Positions 17,737-26,944 of a stretch of DNA of 64,000 nucleotides are shown here, piece after piece; position 1 is the stretch's first letter, and every line of letters starts with the position of its first letter. The DNA comes from Pantoea sp. (GTDB lineage Bacteria > Pseudomonadota > Gammaproteobacteria > Enterobacterales > Enterobacteriaceae). The DNA lies in contig NZ_JAPWKD010000017.1 of the NCBI RefSeq assembly GCF_028283705.1, forward strand, positions 47,778-111,777, read 5' to 3'. A model generated the notes under the pieces. The model was not told where the DNA came from and did not search any database. It saw nothing but the letters and a program-made list of their open reading frames with translations. A program made the position numbers and the translations under genes.

Positions 17737-18213
17737 ATGATCGAGACGATGCGAATCGCAGCGATTAGTGATGCAGAGGCCGTTACGGCACTAACAAGAA
17801 TGGCTTACGCTAAATGGATACCTGTGATTGGCCGAGAACCTCTTCCGATGAGGGCAGATCACGCCGCGTTCATCAAAGAGAATAGAGTCGATCTGTTGTT
17901 CTATGGCGTAGATCTGGCCGCGCTCGTCGAAACAATTCAGCGCAAGGAAGATATTCTCATTGAAAACGTCGCAGTTGATCCACGTTTTCAGAAACGCGGT
18001 TATGGAAGAAAAATGGTGGCCCATGCAGAGCAATTGGCAGTTCAAGCCGGTTTAGATGTCGTCCGGCTCTATACGAACTCGCTATTTGAAGTGAATATTC
18101 GCCTTTACACCTCATTAGGCTATGAATTTGAACGCAGTGAAGAACGAAACGGCGGAGTCGCTATCCACATGCTTAAACGCCTGACCTGGACGATATCTGA
18201 TGTGAACAGATAG
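17737..18213 (+). CDS. GNAT family N-acetyltransferase
   Basis: This 158-residue protein shows the acetyl-CoA-binding motif A of the GNAT fold (VDPRFQKRGYGRKMVAHAEQ). Motif B follows in LYTNSLFEVNIRLYTSLGYEFERSE. The start at 17737 is preceded by the purine-rich AGAGAGAGAT; an in-frame upstream ATG at 17689 would add 16 residues with no family similarity. It stands alone and the acetyl acceptor is unknown. Confidence 0.85.
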   Translation: MIETMRIAAISDAEAVTALTRMAYAKWIPVIGREPLPMRADHAAFIKENRVDLLFYGVDLAALVETIQRKEDILIENVAVDPRFQKRGYGRKMVAHAEQLAVQAGLDVVRLYTNSLFEVNIRLYTSLGYEFERSEERNGGVAIHMLKRLTWTISDVNR

Positions 18214-18366
18214 CATTGGAGTCAGATAAACAGCACCCACAAAGGTGGTGTCGGTAAACACTGCAATGTGCAATCTAAGTTTATCAGCAAGTAAGGCGTA
18301 TCGCTCTTACGTGTGTGGTGTACGTCCGATATTCGCTCTCAGCAGCCCTTGGGCATCAGGGGCAGC

Positions 18367-18383
18367 TCCGTATCAGATACGGA
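18367..18383. repeat. Perfect 17-bp palindrome
   Basis: TCCGTATC and GATACGGA flank a single A, giving 8-bp arms. It lies in the 220-bp gap between the GNAT gene and the convergent ygaP gene. The symmetry resembles a repressor site, yet no promoter-proximal gene start is near it. Confidence 0.45.
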
Positions 18384-18433
18384 CATGATGGATCCTCCCC
18401 CCTTAGATTTATCAAAGGGAATAAAATTCATGG

Positions 18434-18961
18434 CTATTTCTCCGTTCTGTTCCAGGGCATTTTTAACAGTAAACTCGCCATGCCACAGAAGCCACTCACT
18501 CCAGCAAACAGTAAACCTGCACCGACAAAGCCGGACAGTAAAAACAGTCTGCTATCAGCGGTATATCCCAATACCACGCCGATAAGAATCAGTGTGCCTG
18601 CAACAATCTGAACTTGCCTCATGACAGGCAACGGTTGTTTTTTGTCTTCGATAGTCGGGAGGTGGGCGCTCTTCCACGCGTTAATGCCGCCTGTCATCAG
18701 TAAAGCCTGCGCAGGGCTTGCCGCTTTCATGAGCGCGCTGGCATTTTGGGCCGTGCGCATTCCTGCCTGACAATGAAAAATGACGGGCTGTTGCTCTGCA
18801 CCTTCCACCGTTTTACCTGCCGTCATCTCGGTAAGCGGAAGCGAGTGCGCGTGCGGTATGTGTTCACGCAGGTATTCAGCGCGGTCCCGAATATCAATCA
18901 GCACAGCCCCTTGATCAATCAGTTTTTTGGCTTCGAGCGGTGATACCGATTCTGGCGTCAT
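18434..18961 (-). CDS. ygaP: Membrane-anchored rhodanese YgaP
   Basis: This is a 175-residue protein. The N-terminal rhodanese domain has LIDIRDRAEYLREHIPHAHS and the active-site loop FHCQAGMRT with the catalytic Cys. Two transmembrane helices follow from residue 118 (QVQIVAGTLILIGVVLGY, then SGFVGAGLLFAGVSGFCGM). Length and order match E. coli YgaP, an inner-membrane sulfurtransferase. It overlaps the ArsR regulator upstream by 4 bp, the same ygaV-ygaP arrangement as in E. coli. It handles sulfane sulfur at the membrane. Confidence 0.93.
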   Translation of the reverse strand: MTPESVSPLEAKKLIDQGAVLIDIRDRAEYLREHIPHAHSLPLTEMTAGKTVEGAEQQPVIFHCQAGMRTAQNASALMKAASPAQALLMTGGINAWKSAHLPTIEDKKQPLPVMRQVQIVAGTLILIGVVLGYTADSRLFLLSGFVGAGLLFAGVSGFCGMASLLLKMPWNRTEK

Positions 18962-19275
18962 TTGAAATCCTCCGGACAGTAAATCTCTTTTAACGTGGAG
19001 ATGACTTTTTTCACCGCGTCGTTTTTGATGAAATAGTTCACTCTTTGCGCCACCCGCTCAGACTCAATCAAACCATCTTCTTTCATTTTCGCCAGGTGCT
19101 GAGAGGTTGCAGAAGGCGTTAAGCCGGTCAATTGCCCCAAATCCCCTGACGAAGTGCCAGGTTTATCAATGAGAATGCAGAGGATCAATAGCCGATTGCT
19201 GTTACTCATCGACTTAAGCAGCGTGGTTGCAAGCTGGGCACTTTCCTGTAATTGGAACAGCTGAGTCTCTTTCAT
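18958..19275 (-). CDS. ygaV: ArsR/SmtB-family regulator YgaV
   Basis: This 105-residue winged-helix regulator contains LLKSMSNSNRLLILCILIDK and the recognition helix TPSATSQHLAKMKEDGLIES. Sequence and placement directly upstream of ygaP match E. coli YgaV, which represses ygaVP. Two cysteines are visible (one in LLILCILID, one in YCPEDFK near the C-terminus) and could sense sulfide or thiol state, as reported for the family. A perfect AT-rich dyad at 19298-19315, just upstream of its start, is the probable operator. Confidence 0.9.
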   Translation of the reverse strand: MKETQLFQLQESAQLATTLLKSMSNSNRLLILCILIDKPGTSSGDLGQLTGLTPSATSQHLAKMKEDGLIESERVAQRVNYFIKNDAVKKVISTLKEIYCPEDFK

Positions 19276-19297
19276 TTTTTACTTTAGAATTATATAA

Positions 19298-19315
19298 ATT
19301 TAGAAAAATCTAAAT
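19298..19315. promoter_or_regulatory. Putative YgaV operator
   Basis: ATTTAGA and TCTAAAT form perfect 7-bp arms around AAAA, 22 bp upstream of the ygaV start. A further half-site CTTTAGAAT lies at 19282-19290. ArsR-family proteins bind such AT-rich inverted repeats, so autoregulation is likely. Confidence 0.55.
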
Positions 19316-19471
19316 CAAATGACACTCACATGCAATCAAAAGATTTCAGTGCCTGGCGCGCTTTACCACACCAGTGGCGTGTTATGAATGTTACTGCCCG
19401 GATTGAAACGTTATGCTGTTACCTGAAACCCACTTCATATTCGAAGATCATTCATTCCTGGAAATCTGACC

Positions 19472-20482
19472 ATGGCACGTAACCGCACTTTCTCTCTCGA
19501 TATTGGCTGGAGAACGCTGCTGAAAGACGCAGGCATGCAGCCTGAACATGTATTGCGTAAGGCTGGTTTGCCCGACGATCTTTTTTCAGGAACAAAGCGC
19601 GGACTCGATACTGACGAATATTTTCGTTTTTGGCGCGCACTGGAGACGGAAGCGAATGATGTTGCTTTTCCCTTACGGCTGGTAGAAATGGTCACCACCG
19701 AAGTGTTCGATCCTCCGCTTTTCGCCGCGCTTTGCAGCAGCAATATGATGCAGGCGATGCAACGACTGGCCCGATATAAGCAGCTGATTGCGCCGATGGT
19801 GCTGGAGACAGCGGTGGATCAAACCGGTGTCCTGACCGTGTCACCGCGCTGGTTGTCGGTCGTGACAGGTATACCCCTGTCTCTGCAAGTGGCAGAGCTT
19901 GCCTTCTTCCTGCGACTGCTGCGGCTGGCAACCCGTGAACCGATTCAGGCGTTGAAAGTGATGCTCCCTCAGCTTCCCTCCGAAATTGCGGCCCGCCACT
20001 TTGCACGTTTCTTCGGTATCGCTGTGCAGTATGGTGAAAAGCCAGCCATCAGTTTTTCCGCCACGGATGCACTTCGACCATTTTTGACGGTGAATGAAGG
20101 CATGTGGCAGATATTTGAGCCTGAGCTGCGACGTCGTCTGAGTCAGCTGGATGAAACGGCTTCAACCGCCGAACGGGTGCGTGCGGTACTTCTGGAACTG
20201 CTGCCGGCTAACGAAGCGACTATCGAGAAAACAGCAGAACGTCTGGGTATGAGCAAACGCACCCTTCAGCGCAGGCTTGAGGAGGAAGGGGACAATTTCC
20301 GCACCCTGATCAACGGCTGTCGGGAAAACCTGGCCCGCCATTATCTGTGCAATACCAGTCTATCTGGCTACGAGATTGCGTTCCTGCTTGGCTTTGAAGA
20401 CCCTAATTCATTCTATCGGGCATTTATGGCCTGGACTGGCCAGACTCCGGAAACTGTCAGGGGATCCCTGCGTCTCAATTAA
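19472..20482 (+). CDS. AraC-family transcriptional regulator (OruR/ArgR-like, with arabinose-binding-type N-domain)
   Basis: This is a 336-residue protein. The N-terminal 200 residues match the AraC_binding_2/Arabinose_bd type seen in OruR-like regulators (WRTLLKDAGMQPEHVLRKAG). The C-terminal AraC helix-turn-helix pair is at about 235-330, with IEKTAERLGMSKRTLQRRLE and GYEIAFLLGFEDPNSFYRAF. Its probable target is the oxidoreductase gene starting 12 bp downstream, but that gene is cut off at 20,957. The inducer is unknown. Confidence 0.88.
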   Translation: MARNRTFSLDIGWRTLLKDAGMQPEHVLRKAGLPDDLFSGTKRGLDTDEYFRFWRALETEANDVAFPLRLVEMVTTEVFDPPLFAALCSSNMMQAMQRLARYKQLIAPMVLETAVDQTGVLTVSPRWLSVVTGIPLSLQVAELAFFLRLLRLATREPIQALKVMLPQLPSEIAARHFARFFGIAVQYGEKPAISFSATDALRPFLTVNEGMWQIFEPELRRRLSQLDETASTAERVRAVLLELLPANEATIEKTAERLGMSKRTLQRRLEEEGDNFRTLINGCRENLARHYLCNTSLSGYEIAFLLGFEDPNSFYRAFMAWTGQTPETVRGSLRLN

Positions 20483-20493
20483 AAGAGAACACG

Positions 20494-20957
20494 ATGATGA
20501 TGTCAGAAACAAAACGCGTTGTGCTACTTGCGGGTGCTACCGGCCTGGTGGGGGGCAAACTGCTACAAATTTTGCTGAACGATCCGGATATTGCATGCGT
20601 TCATGCGCTGAGCCGGAAACCGCCTGCAATCAGCCACCCAAAGTTAACCGTTCACCTGGTCGATTTTGCTTCTTTGCCGCAACTGCCCCGTGCCGATGAA
20701 GCCTACCTTGCTCTGGGAACAACGATTAAAGTTGCGGGAAGCCGGGAAGCGTTCCGGGCGGTGGATTTCGATGCCAATATGGCGGTTGCCCGGGCGGCGC
20801 TTTCGGCAGGCGTAAGCCGGGTAGGGCTGGTCAGTGCGGGTGGCGCCAATGCGCGATCATCCATGTTTTACACCCGCGTGAAAGGTGAACTGGAACAGGC
20901 GCTCAGAGCTATGCCGTTCACCACCCTGGTGATTGCGCGGCCCTCTTTGCTGCTTGG
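20494..20957 (+). CDS. NAD(P)-binding (atypical SDR/NmrA-like) oxidoreductase, 3' end lost at the sequence junction
   Basis: About 154 residues of an atypical SDR are present: the nucleotide-binding motif LLAGATGLVGGKLL, then AYLALGTTIKVAGSREAFR, the SAGGAN segment, YTRVKGELEQAL with the active-site Tyr and Lys, and IARPSLLLG. Homologues continue for another 50-60 residues. Here the frame runs on into the antisense of a rhizobial GGDEF gene. The loss of the C-terminus coincides with the change of genome type near 20,957-20,961. Confidence 0.8.
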
Positions 20958-20960
20958 CTC

Positions 20961-22706
20961 CGTAGCCTGGAGGATCTTCTGGACACGGTCGCCGAGCCTG
21001 ATCAGCACCTGGTCACCGACCGCATGCCCGCGCTGGTCGTTGATTTCCTTGAATTTGTCCAGATCGATGCCGATGACGGCAACCTGCGAGCTTGTTCTCC
21101 TGGCAAGAACCAGCTCCTGCGTCAGGTAATCGGCAAACTCGGCGCGGTTGGGCAGGCCGGTCAGCACGTCGTGTCGTGCCATGAAGGCTATCTTTTCTTC
21201 CGATCGAAGCCGCTCCGTTATGTCTTCAAACGTCACCACCCAGGAGCCATCGGACATGGAATTGTAATTGGCCTGTACCGACGTGCCATTGCCCAACCTG
21301 TGCTGCAGAGTTCCATCGGCGCCGCCACTGATAACCGCCATCGTGCGCTGATAGTGCTCGGTCGCCTTTCTCGCAGCCTCCTCCTGGGAAAAATTGGCAA
21401 GCGCGTAGCCTCTCTCGACAATGCTGCGATAGGTCAGTCCCGATTGAATGAACCCGATGGGAAAGCCGAAGATCTCGCTGTAGCGACCATTGGCCAGAAC
21501 CAGGCGCTCCTCCGCATCGAACATGCAGATGCCCTGCGACATGTTTTCCAAGGCAAGATCGAGGTTCTGCGTGATCCTTGCAATGCGATCGGCGTCGGCC
21601 TTCTGCTTGGTATTGTCCTTGGTTATCTTGGCATAGCCGACCAACTCGCCCGCTGGGTCATATATCGGATCGATAACGACGTGAGCCCAGAAAGACGTCC
21701 CGTCCTTGCGGTATCGCCAGCCCTCGGCATCGAATTTTCCTTCCGTCCGCGCTATGTCGAGCGCCCGCCGGGGCAGGCCGTTTCTGCGGTCGGTCTCGGA
21801 GTAGAAGCGACCGAAATCCTGGCCGACAATCTCGGCCGCTGTATAGCCCTTGGCGCGTTCGGCGCCGGCGTTCCAGTTGCTGACGCGGCCCTGCGGGTCA
21901 AGCATGTAGATGGCATAATCGGTTACGCCCTGAACCAGCATGCGAAAATTGGCTTCGCTGAGGGCAGCCATGTTTTCAGCGCGCATTGCGAAAACGGCGG
22001 CCGCCATGCCCGAAGCCAGAAGGGAAAACGAGACGCTGACGATCGTCACAATCATCACAATGGGCGACAGCAGGTGCGACTGGTCCGTCTGCATCAGGCT
22101 GGGTTTCAGTTCCACGCCGCCCATGGCGGTGAAATGAAGAGAGACAACACCCAGTGTCAGCAGGACGGTTGCAAGGAGGCGGCTGGCGACAGGGCGTTTG
22201 CCGGGGTTCAGCCCCCTCAGGAAGCCAAAAGTCGAAAACGATGCGCCAAGGGCAAGGGAAGCGACGATATATGCCTGGTCCCAGACGATTTCCCCCTGAA
22301 AATCCAGGGCGGACATGCCGAGGAAGTGCATCGCTCCGATGCCAAGGCCAAAGGTGATGCCGCCAGCGACACAGCCCGCCCGGCTTTGCAGGTAGGTCGC
22401 GAAAGCTACGCTTGCGCCGGTGGCGCCGATGGCGATCAGCAGAGATATGAATGTTCGGACTGCCTGATAGCCAACCACGACGCCTGGATCGTAGGCCAGC
22501 ATGGCAATGAAGTGCGTTGACCAGATGCCAAAGCCTCCGGCAAGCGCCGCGATGGCCAGCCATATGGCGCAGGCCAGCTTTTCAGACTTCTGCGCACGTT
22601 GCAGCAGTATCATGGCTGCGTAACTGGACAGGAAACAGAGAAGGCCTGCCAATACCACAAGGCGCGGATCGTGCTGGGTCGAAAGACAGGTCAATACGCG
22701 AAACAT
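20961..22706 (-). CDS. MHYT-PAS-PAS-GGDEF sensor protein, 3' end lost at the sequence junction
   Basis: About 580 residues are present. The N-terminus has seven membrane segments with MHYT-type repeats (THFIAMLAYDPG, MHFLGMSAL, LHFTAMGG), thought to bind a metal and sense small ligands. Two PAS domains follow (near residues 260-375 and 385-500; YAIYMLDPQGRVSNWNAGAE and ISQGICMFDAEERLVLANG). Then a GGDEF domain starts (FMARHDVLTGLPNRAEFADY). It stops after DRVQKILQAT, before the GGDEF signature itself. Homologues usually continue through GGDEF and an EAL domain. I prefer the ATG at 22706 to one seven codons upstream because MFRVLTCLSTQHD is the usual family start. Confidence 0.85.
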
Positions 22707-22893
22707 GAAAACACCATAGCAAAACACAGTGTTATCATGGGGGAGCGAAAGCTAAGAAAACCTGACAACGGAACTCTTATCCAGCATATCAGCGCCAGAT
22801 GTCGTTGCCATCGTTAATGCAACGACAACAAAACCGCATGTCTGCCTGGCTTAAGGTATTATAATGAAACGCTTAATTAGTGTCATCTTCTTT

Positions 22894-22929
22894 GCATGGC
22901 AGATCTCCTTGAAAGGAAATCTGCCATGC
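22894..22929. terminator. Strong hairpin downstream of the DUF1236 gene
   Basis: GCATGGCAGAT at 22894-22904 is mirrored by ATCTGCCATGC at 22919-22929. Inside, TCCTT pairs with AAGGA, so the stem has about 16 bp, one mismatch and a 2-nt loop. There is no T-run on either strand, so the terminator role is inferred only from its place between two gene ends. Confidence 0.45.
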
Positions 22930-22939
22930 AAATTGCCTT

Positions 22940-23338
22940 TTACTGCACGACTTCAACAACCTTGTGAGTGTGCGGCTCTATGATGACGCGCTGGTTGTTG
23001 ATGATAGCATAGGCGTATCTGGGATGATCCGGAACGGTTATGACCTGGACATCGGACGGGATCGGTTCCCCCACGACGACCGGATCGGACACTACGACTG
23101 TCGCCGGCGGCACAGGCTGTTCCTGGACATAGGTTACCACCTCGTGGGGCGGCGGATCGATTGCCGTGCCGGCGATTGCGCCAGCGACGCCGCCGACTGC
23201 TGCACCGATCGGACCACCGACTACGGCACCTGTAACTGCACCGCCCGCAGCGCCGGTCACGGTGCTGCTCTGGGCAAATGCGCCCGTGGACAGAGAGGCA
23301 AGCGCGATGGCGCTCGAAACAAGTAGGGTCTTGTACAT
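22940..23338 (-). CDS. DUF1236 family exported protein
   Basis: This is a 132-residue protein with a signal peptide ending at GAFA. A glycine-zipper stretch of alternating Gly/Ala/Val (AVVGGPIGAAVGGVAGAIAG) could insert into or associate with a membrane. The C-terminal DUF1236 region has HPRYAYAIINNQRVIIEPHT. Rhizobiales genomes carry many such proteins. The function is unknown; an envelope or stress role is often assumed. Confidence 0.8.
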   Translation of the reverse strand: MYKTLLVSSAIALASLSTGAFAQSSTVTGAAGGAVTGAVVGGPIGAAVGGVAGAIAGTAIDPPPHEVVTYVQEQPVPPATVVVSDPVVVGEPIPSDVQVITVPDHPRYAYAIINNQRVIIEPHTHKVVEVVQ

Positions 23339-23489
23339 AGCGTTTCTCCTGTTGCTCTAAGTTGCGGGAGGAGAACGGCACATCCGTTTTGTTGTTCCAA
23401 TGTGCGTTGAGCGGAGCGTGTCACGCTTGCCAACGGCTTGTTACACTATGTGAGGTTGCGAACCGTCGAGTGACCCACCTTTTAGGTGA

Positions 23490-25208
23490 TTATTCCGCTG
23501 CAGCAGTCACTTCGATTTCAGGAGCGACTTCCGAGCCGCCGCGCCAAGAGCAATATGCTGCTACCAGATAAAGCAGTGCAGAGAAGGTGAACGCGTAGAG
23601 CAGCCCATGCTGGAAGGGGGCAGCCATCAGCGATGGGAAGAAGGCGCTTCCCGTCAGGGCTGCGACACTGTCTGCCGGCAGTGAATGAAGGATATCGGCG
23701 GGGATAAGTTCGCCCATGGGATTGTAGCCAAGAAAGGCGGCGAACAGGCTGGCGACAGGTGGGGTCATTGCAACCTGATGGGCAATGGACGCCGGCACGC
23801 GTTCGGCCAGCAGGCCGGCTTCCATGGACTGCGGCAGCATTTGTGCCAGGCCCAGTAGCATGAGACTGAAGAACAGCCCGATCGAAAGCACCTGGCCCGC
23901 ATTGGTCGTTGTTGCGCGCATGCCGGATGCCTGGCCGCGTTCCTTCTTCGGCACGGAGTTCATGATCTGTGTTGCGTTTGGCGCGACAAAGAGGCCGGAA
24001 CCGAGGCCATTGCCGAACAGCAGCAGCGAAAAAGTGATATAGGAGAAGTCAGACGGCAGCAGCATCAACGCGATGAAGCTTGCGGCACCCAGGACCATCC
24101 CGCCGACCGAGAAGGCAATGCCGCCGATCCGATCGGAAAAGTATCCGGCAATCGGGCCGCCCAGCAGAAAGCCAACTGTCAGCGGCAGCATCGCAACGGC
24201 CGACCAGAGAGGGGTTTCTTCAAAGGTATAGCCATGGAGCGGCAGCCAGATGCCCTGCAGCCAGATTATCAGCATGAACTGCAGTCCGCCACGCGCGATA
24301 GCCGAGGCAAGATTGGCGATATTACCGTAGGCAAAACCGGGAATCTCGAAAAGATGAAAGTCGAGCATCGGCTTGGCGATCCGCTTTTCGACGACGGTGA
24401 AGACGATCAGACAGAGGATGCCGAGGGCAAAAAGCGCCAGCACCTTCGGGCTCGTCCAGGCCATGACGTCGTCGCCGTAGGGCTGGATGCCGTAGGTGAT
24501 TGCCGAGAGTACGAGGATGAGGCCCAGGCCGAAGCTGATGTTGCCGGCCCAGTCTATCTTGTGGGATACCCGGTTCGGGATCTCGCGCAGCTTCCAATAG
24601 GCCCAGATCGTACCCACCAGACCGAAGGGAACATTGATCCAGAAAACCAGCCGCCAATTGCTGTCAGCCAGCAGGCCGCCGATAAGCAAACCAACGAACT
24701 GTCCGCCGATGGCTGCCACTACGTTGATCCCGAGGGCCAGGCCACGCTGGTGCGGCGGGAATACATCGGTGAGTATCGCCGTCGAATTGGCCATGATCAG
24801 CGCCCCGCCGACACCCTGGAAAATGCGCACCGCAATGAGGTACACGGCGGCGAAGTCCCCGTGGCCGGGCAGCAGGCTCAGCGCCAGCGAGGCAATCGTG
24901 AAGATCGAAAAGCCTAGATTGTACATTCTGACGCGGCCAAACTGATCGCCCAGCCTGCCAAATGCCACAACAAGCACGGCGACCGAGATCATGTAGCCAA
25001 TGATTGCCCAGAGAAGATAGTTGATATTGCCGGGATCCAGCGCTTTCAGCCCAATGCCGCGAAAGACGGCCGGCAGGCTGATAAGCAGGATCGAGCTATT
25101 GATGGCCGCCGCCAGCATTCCGAGCGTGGTATTGCTGAGCACCACCCACTTGTAGCTATCGCCTTGGGAAAGGGTGGGGCTCATTGCAGGCGATGTCATG
25201 GGGGTCAT
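23490..25208 (-). CDS. MFS transporter, DHA2 (14-TM drug:H+ antiporter) family
   Basis: This roughly 570-residue polytopic membrane protein has 13-14 hydrophobic segments. Motif A appears as GRLGDQFGRVRMYN, and ANSTAILTDVFPPHQRGLAL follows segment 4-5. These fit the EmrB/QacA group that exports toxic compounds by proton antiport. No EmrA-like adaptor is adjacent. The start is uncertain among ATG codons at 25208, 25199 and 25184. Confidence 0.88.
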   Translation of the reverse strand: MTPMTSPAMSPTLSQGDSYKWVVLSNTTLGMLAAAINSSILLISLPAVFRGIGLKALDPGNINYLLWAIIGYMISVAVLVVAFGRLGDQFGRVRMYNLGFSIFTIASLALSLLPGHGDFAAVYLIAVRIFQGVGGALIMANSTAILTDVFPPHQRGLALGINVVAAIGGQFVGLLIGGLLADSNWRLVFWINVPFGLVGTIWAYWKLREIPNRVSHKIDWAGNISFGLGLILVLSAITYGIQPYGDDVMAWTSPKVLALFALGILCLIVFTVVEKRIAKPMLDFHLFEIPGFAYGNIANLASAIARGGLQFMLIIWLQGIWLPLHGYTFEETPLWSAVAMLPLTVGFLLGGPIAGYFSDRIGGIAFSVGGMVLGAASFIALMLLPSDFSYITFSLLLFGNGLGSGLFVAPNATQIMNSVPKKERGQASGMRATTTNAGQVLSIGLFFSLMLLGLAQMLPQSMEAGLLAERVPASIAHQVAMTPPVASLFAAFLGYNPMGELIPADILHSLPADSVAALTGSAFFPSLMAAPFQHGLLYAFTFSALLYLVAAYCSWRGGSEVAPEIEVTAAAE

Positions 25209-25306
25209 CCTGGTCGGGCATAAAGGTAAGCAGCGTTGCCGCCAATATACCAAGCTAGCCTTATAAAGCGCAAGCTACCGAAATGCCACAGCCGTTAAAT
25301 AGATTG

Positions 25307-25891
25307 CTAGGTACCGCAATTGCGCAGCTGGCTGTTGTAGAGGGCGGCTATGCCTGCTGCGCGACGCGCCGTGCGCTGGAGATCGCCGTTGCCCCGCCAG
25401 CTACCCCGGCTATAGCCATCGTGACCGACATAGTAGGCCATGTAGAGGTTATAAGTGTCGTTGGTCGCAATGCCGTTCTGATCATGGCTCTGGGCATGGT
25501 ACCAGGCAATGAACTTGATGGCGTCGGGAAAATTGGTGCGTCTTGCGCCCCAGCGCCCCGTCTCGTTCTGGTAGCGAGCCCAGGTCCCGTCGAGCGCCTG
25601 CGCATAGCCGTAGGCCGTGGATACGCGCTTCCAGGGGATAAAGCCAAGCAGATAGGTCCGCGGGGGCCGCGCATAGGGCCTGAAGCTGGATTCCACGTAG
25701 ATTGTTGCCATCAGCACCGGAACGGGTACGCCGTATTCGCGGGCAGCATTGTCGGCCGCACGGCGCCAGTTGCTGAACAGGCCGTCGCGCTGCTCGAAAA
25801 TCGCGCAGCTGTTGCGGATTTCATGGGGCGCCGTCGCGCAGCCGGACAATGTGGACAGCACGACGAGCGCAGCGACAAACAATTTACGCAT
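25307..25891 (-). CDS. Lytic transglycosylase-like (SLT domain) lipoprotein
   Basis: This 194-residue protein has a lipoprotein leader with lipobox LSGC. A lysozyme-like domain follows: MATIYVESSFRPYARPPRTY with the likely catalytic Glu in VES, then STAYGYAQALDGTWARYQ and YMAYYVGHDGYSRG. It is expected to cleave peptidoglycan glycan strands from the outer-membrane or periplasmic side. I chose the start at MRKLF, which places the lipobox normally; an upstream ATG at 25912 would push it back seven residues. Confidence 0.85.
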   Translation of the reverse strand: MRKLFVAALVVLSTLSGCATAPHEIRNSCAIFEQRDGLFSNWRRAADNAAREYGVPVPVLMATIYVESSFRPYARPPRTYLLGFIPWKRVSTAYGYAQALDGTWARYQNETGRWGARRTNFPDAIKFIAWYHAQSHDQNGIATNDTYNLYMAYYVGHDGYSRGSWRGNGDLQRTARRAAGIAALYNSQLRNCGT

Positions 25892-26026
25892 CGCACACTC
25901 ACTCTCTTCCAAGAGATTACTAAGCGGTAAATGTTAAAAAGCGGTTTTTATCGATGCGTGAGGTTGGAACAACGGCATCCAAGCCGCTAAACCCTTAACG
26001 AAAAGTCCTGACTAGGGAGAGACGAC

Positions 26027-26944
26027 ATGCCGGATACCAGCCGCCCCATGCCCGAAGAAGGTGGCATTCTCGAATTTCTCCGACTGTGCGATTCATTTTA
26101 TCCGGCCGACGCCGTCGATGCCTCCATCGAGCAGCAGCGCGCGTGGTACGATGCGCTTTGCGCTCAATTCGACAGGCCATTGCCCGATGGCATGGTAACG
26201 GAAGACACGCTCATTGCCACGGTCCCCACCCGCCGATATCGCCCTTCCGATGTGCAGACCGAGACGAAACTGCTCTATCTGCATGGTGGCGGCAATGTCG
26301 TGGGCTCGCTTTCAAGCCATAACGCGATCTGCGCCGAGATATCGGAGGCATCGGGCGCAGAACTGATCTCGGTAGACTATCGACTGGCGCCGGAACATGT
26401 CTGGCCGACCCAGTCCAACGACTGTTTTGCGGTGCTGAAGCTGCTATTGGGCGAGGGGGAGAAAATTGTCGTCATTGGCGACAGTGCCGGCGGAAATCTG
26501 GCGGCCGGCCTGGCGTTGCGGGCGCGGGACGAAGGTCTTTCAGGTGTTCTTGGCCAGGTTCTGGTCTATCCGGGTCTCGGCGGCGATCTCGTCTCGGGCT
26601 CCTATCGCGAGATGGCCGAGGCGCCGGGCCTGACGACGGCCGATACCGCCTATTATCGCGCCGTCCTGAAGGCGCCGGCTGACGAGCCCGTCGCTCATCC
26701 CTTGCTGGTGAAATCCTGCGCCGGACTGCCGCCTGCCTATATAAGTGTCGCGCGTTTCGATCCCTTGCGCGATGACGGCCGGATCTATGCCGGTCGTCTG
26801 GCTGCCGAGGGTGTGGAAGTCTGGTTTCGCGAGGAGCCGCAGATGGTTCATGCCTGGCTGCGGGCCCGCCATATGAGCGAGGGGGCGGCGAACGGCTTCC
26901 GGGCGCTTTGCATCGCCGTCAGCCGTTTCGCCGGTACTCTTTGA
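26027..26944 (+). CDS. Alpha/beta hydrolase (HSL/acetyl-esterase type)
   Basis: This 305-residue protein carries the hormone-sensitive-lipase oxyanion motif YLHGGGNVVGS, the nucleophile elbow IGDSAGGNLAAG, a likely Asp in FDPLRDDGR and the His in MVHAWL. This is a full catalytic triad. It probably hydrolyses short-chain esters or lactones. An AGGGAGAG ribosome-binding site precedes the ATG. It converges with the CocE-family gene, whose stop abuts its own. Confidence 0.87.
   Translation: MPDTSRPMPEEGGILEFLRLCDSFYPADAVDASIEQQRAWYDALCAQFDRPLPDGMVTEDTLIATVPTRRYRPSDVQTETKLLYLHGGGNVVGSLSSHNAICAEISEASGAELISVDYRLAPEHVWPTQSNDCFAVLKLLLGEGEKIVVIGDSAGGNLAAGLALRARDEGLSGVLGQVLVYPGLGGDLVSGSYREMAEAPGLTTADTAYYRAVLKAPADEPVAHPLLVKSCAGLPPAYISVARFDPLRDDGRIYAGRLAAEGVEVWFREEPQMVHAWLRARHMSEGAANGFRALCIAVSRFAGTL

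Noticed and set aside
21024..22520. 498-codon plus-strand frame across the MHYT-PAS-GGDEF gene
   Set aside because: The minus strand gives clear MHYT and PAS motifs, so the plus frame is a shadow.
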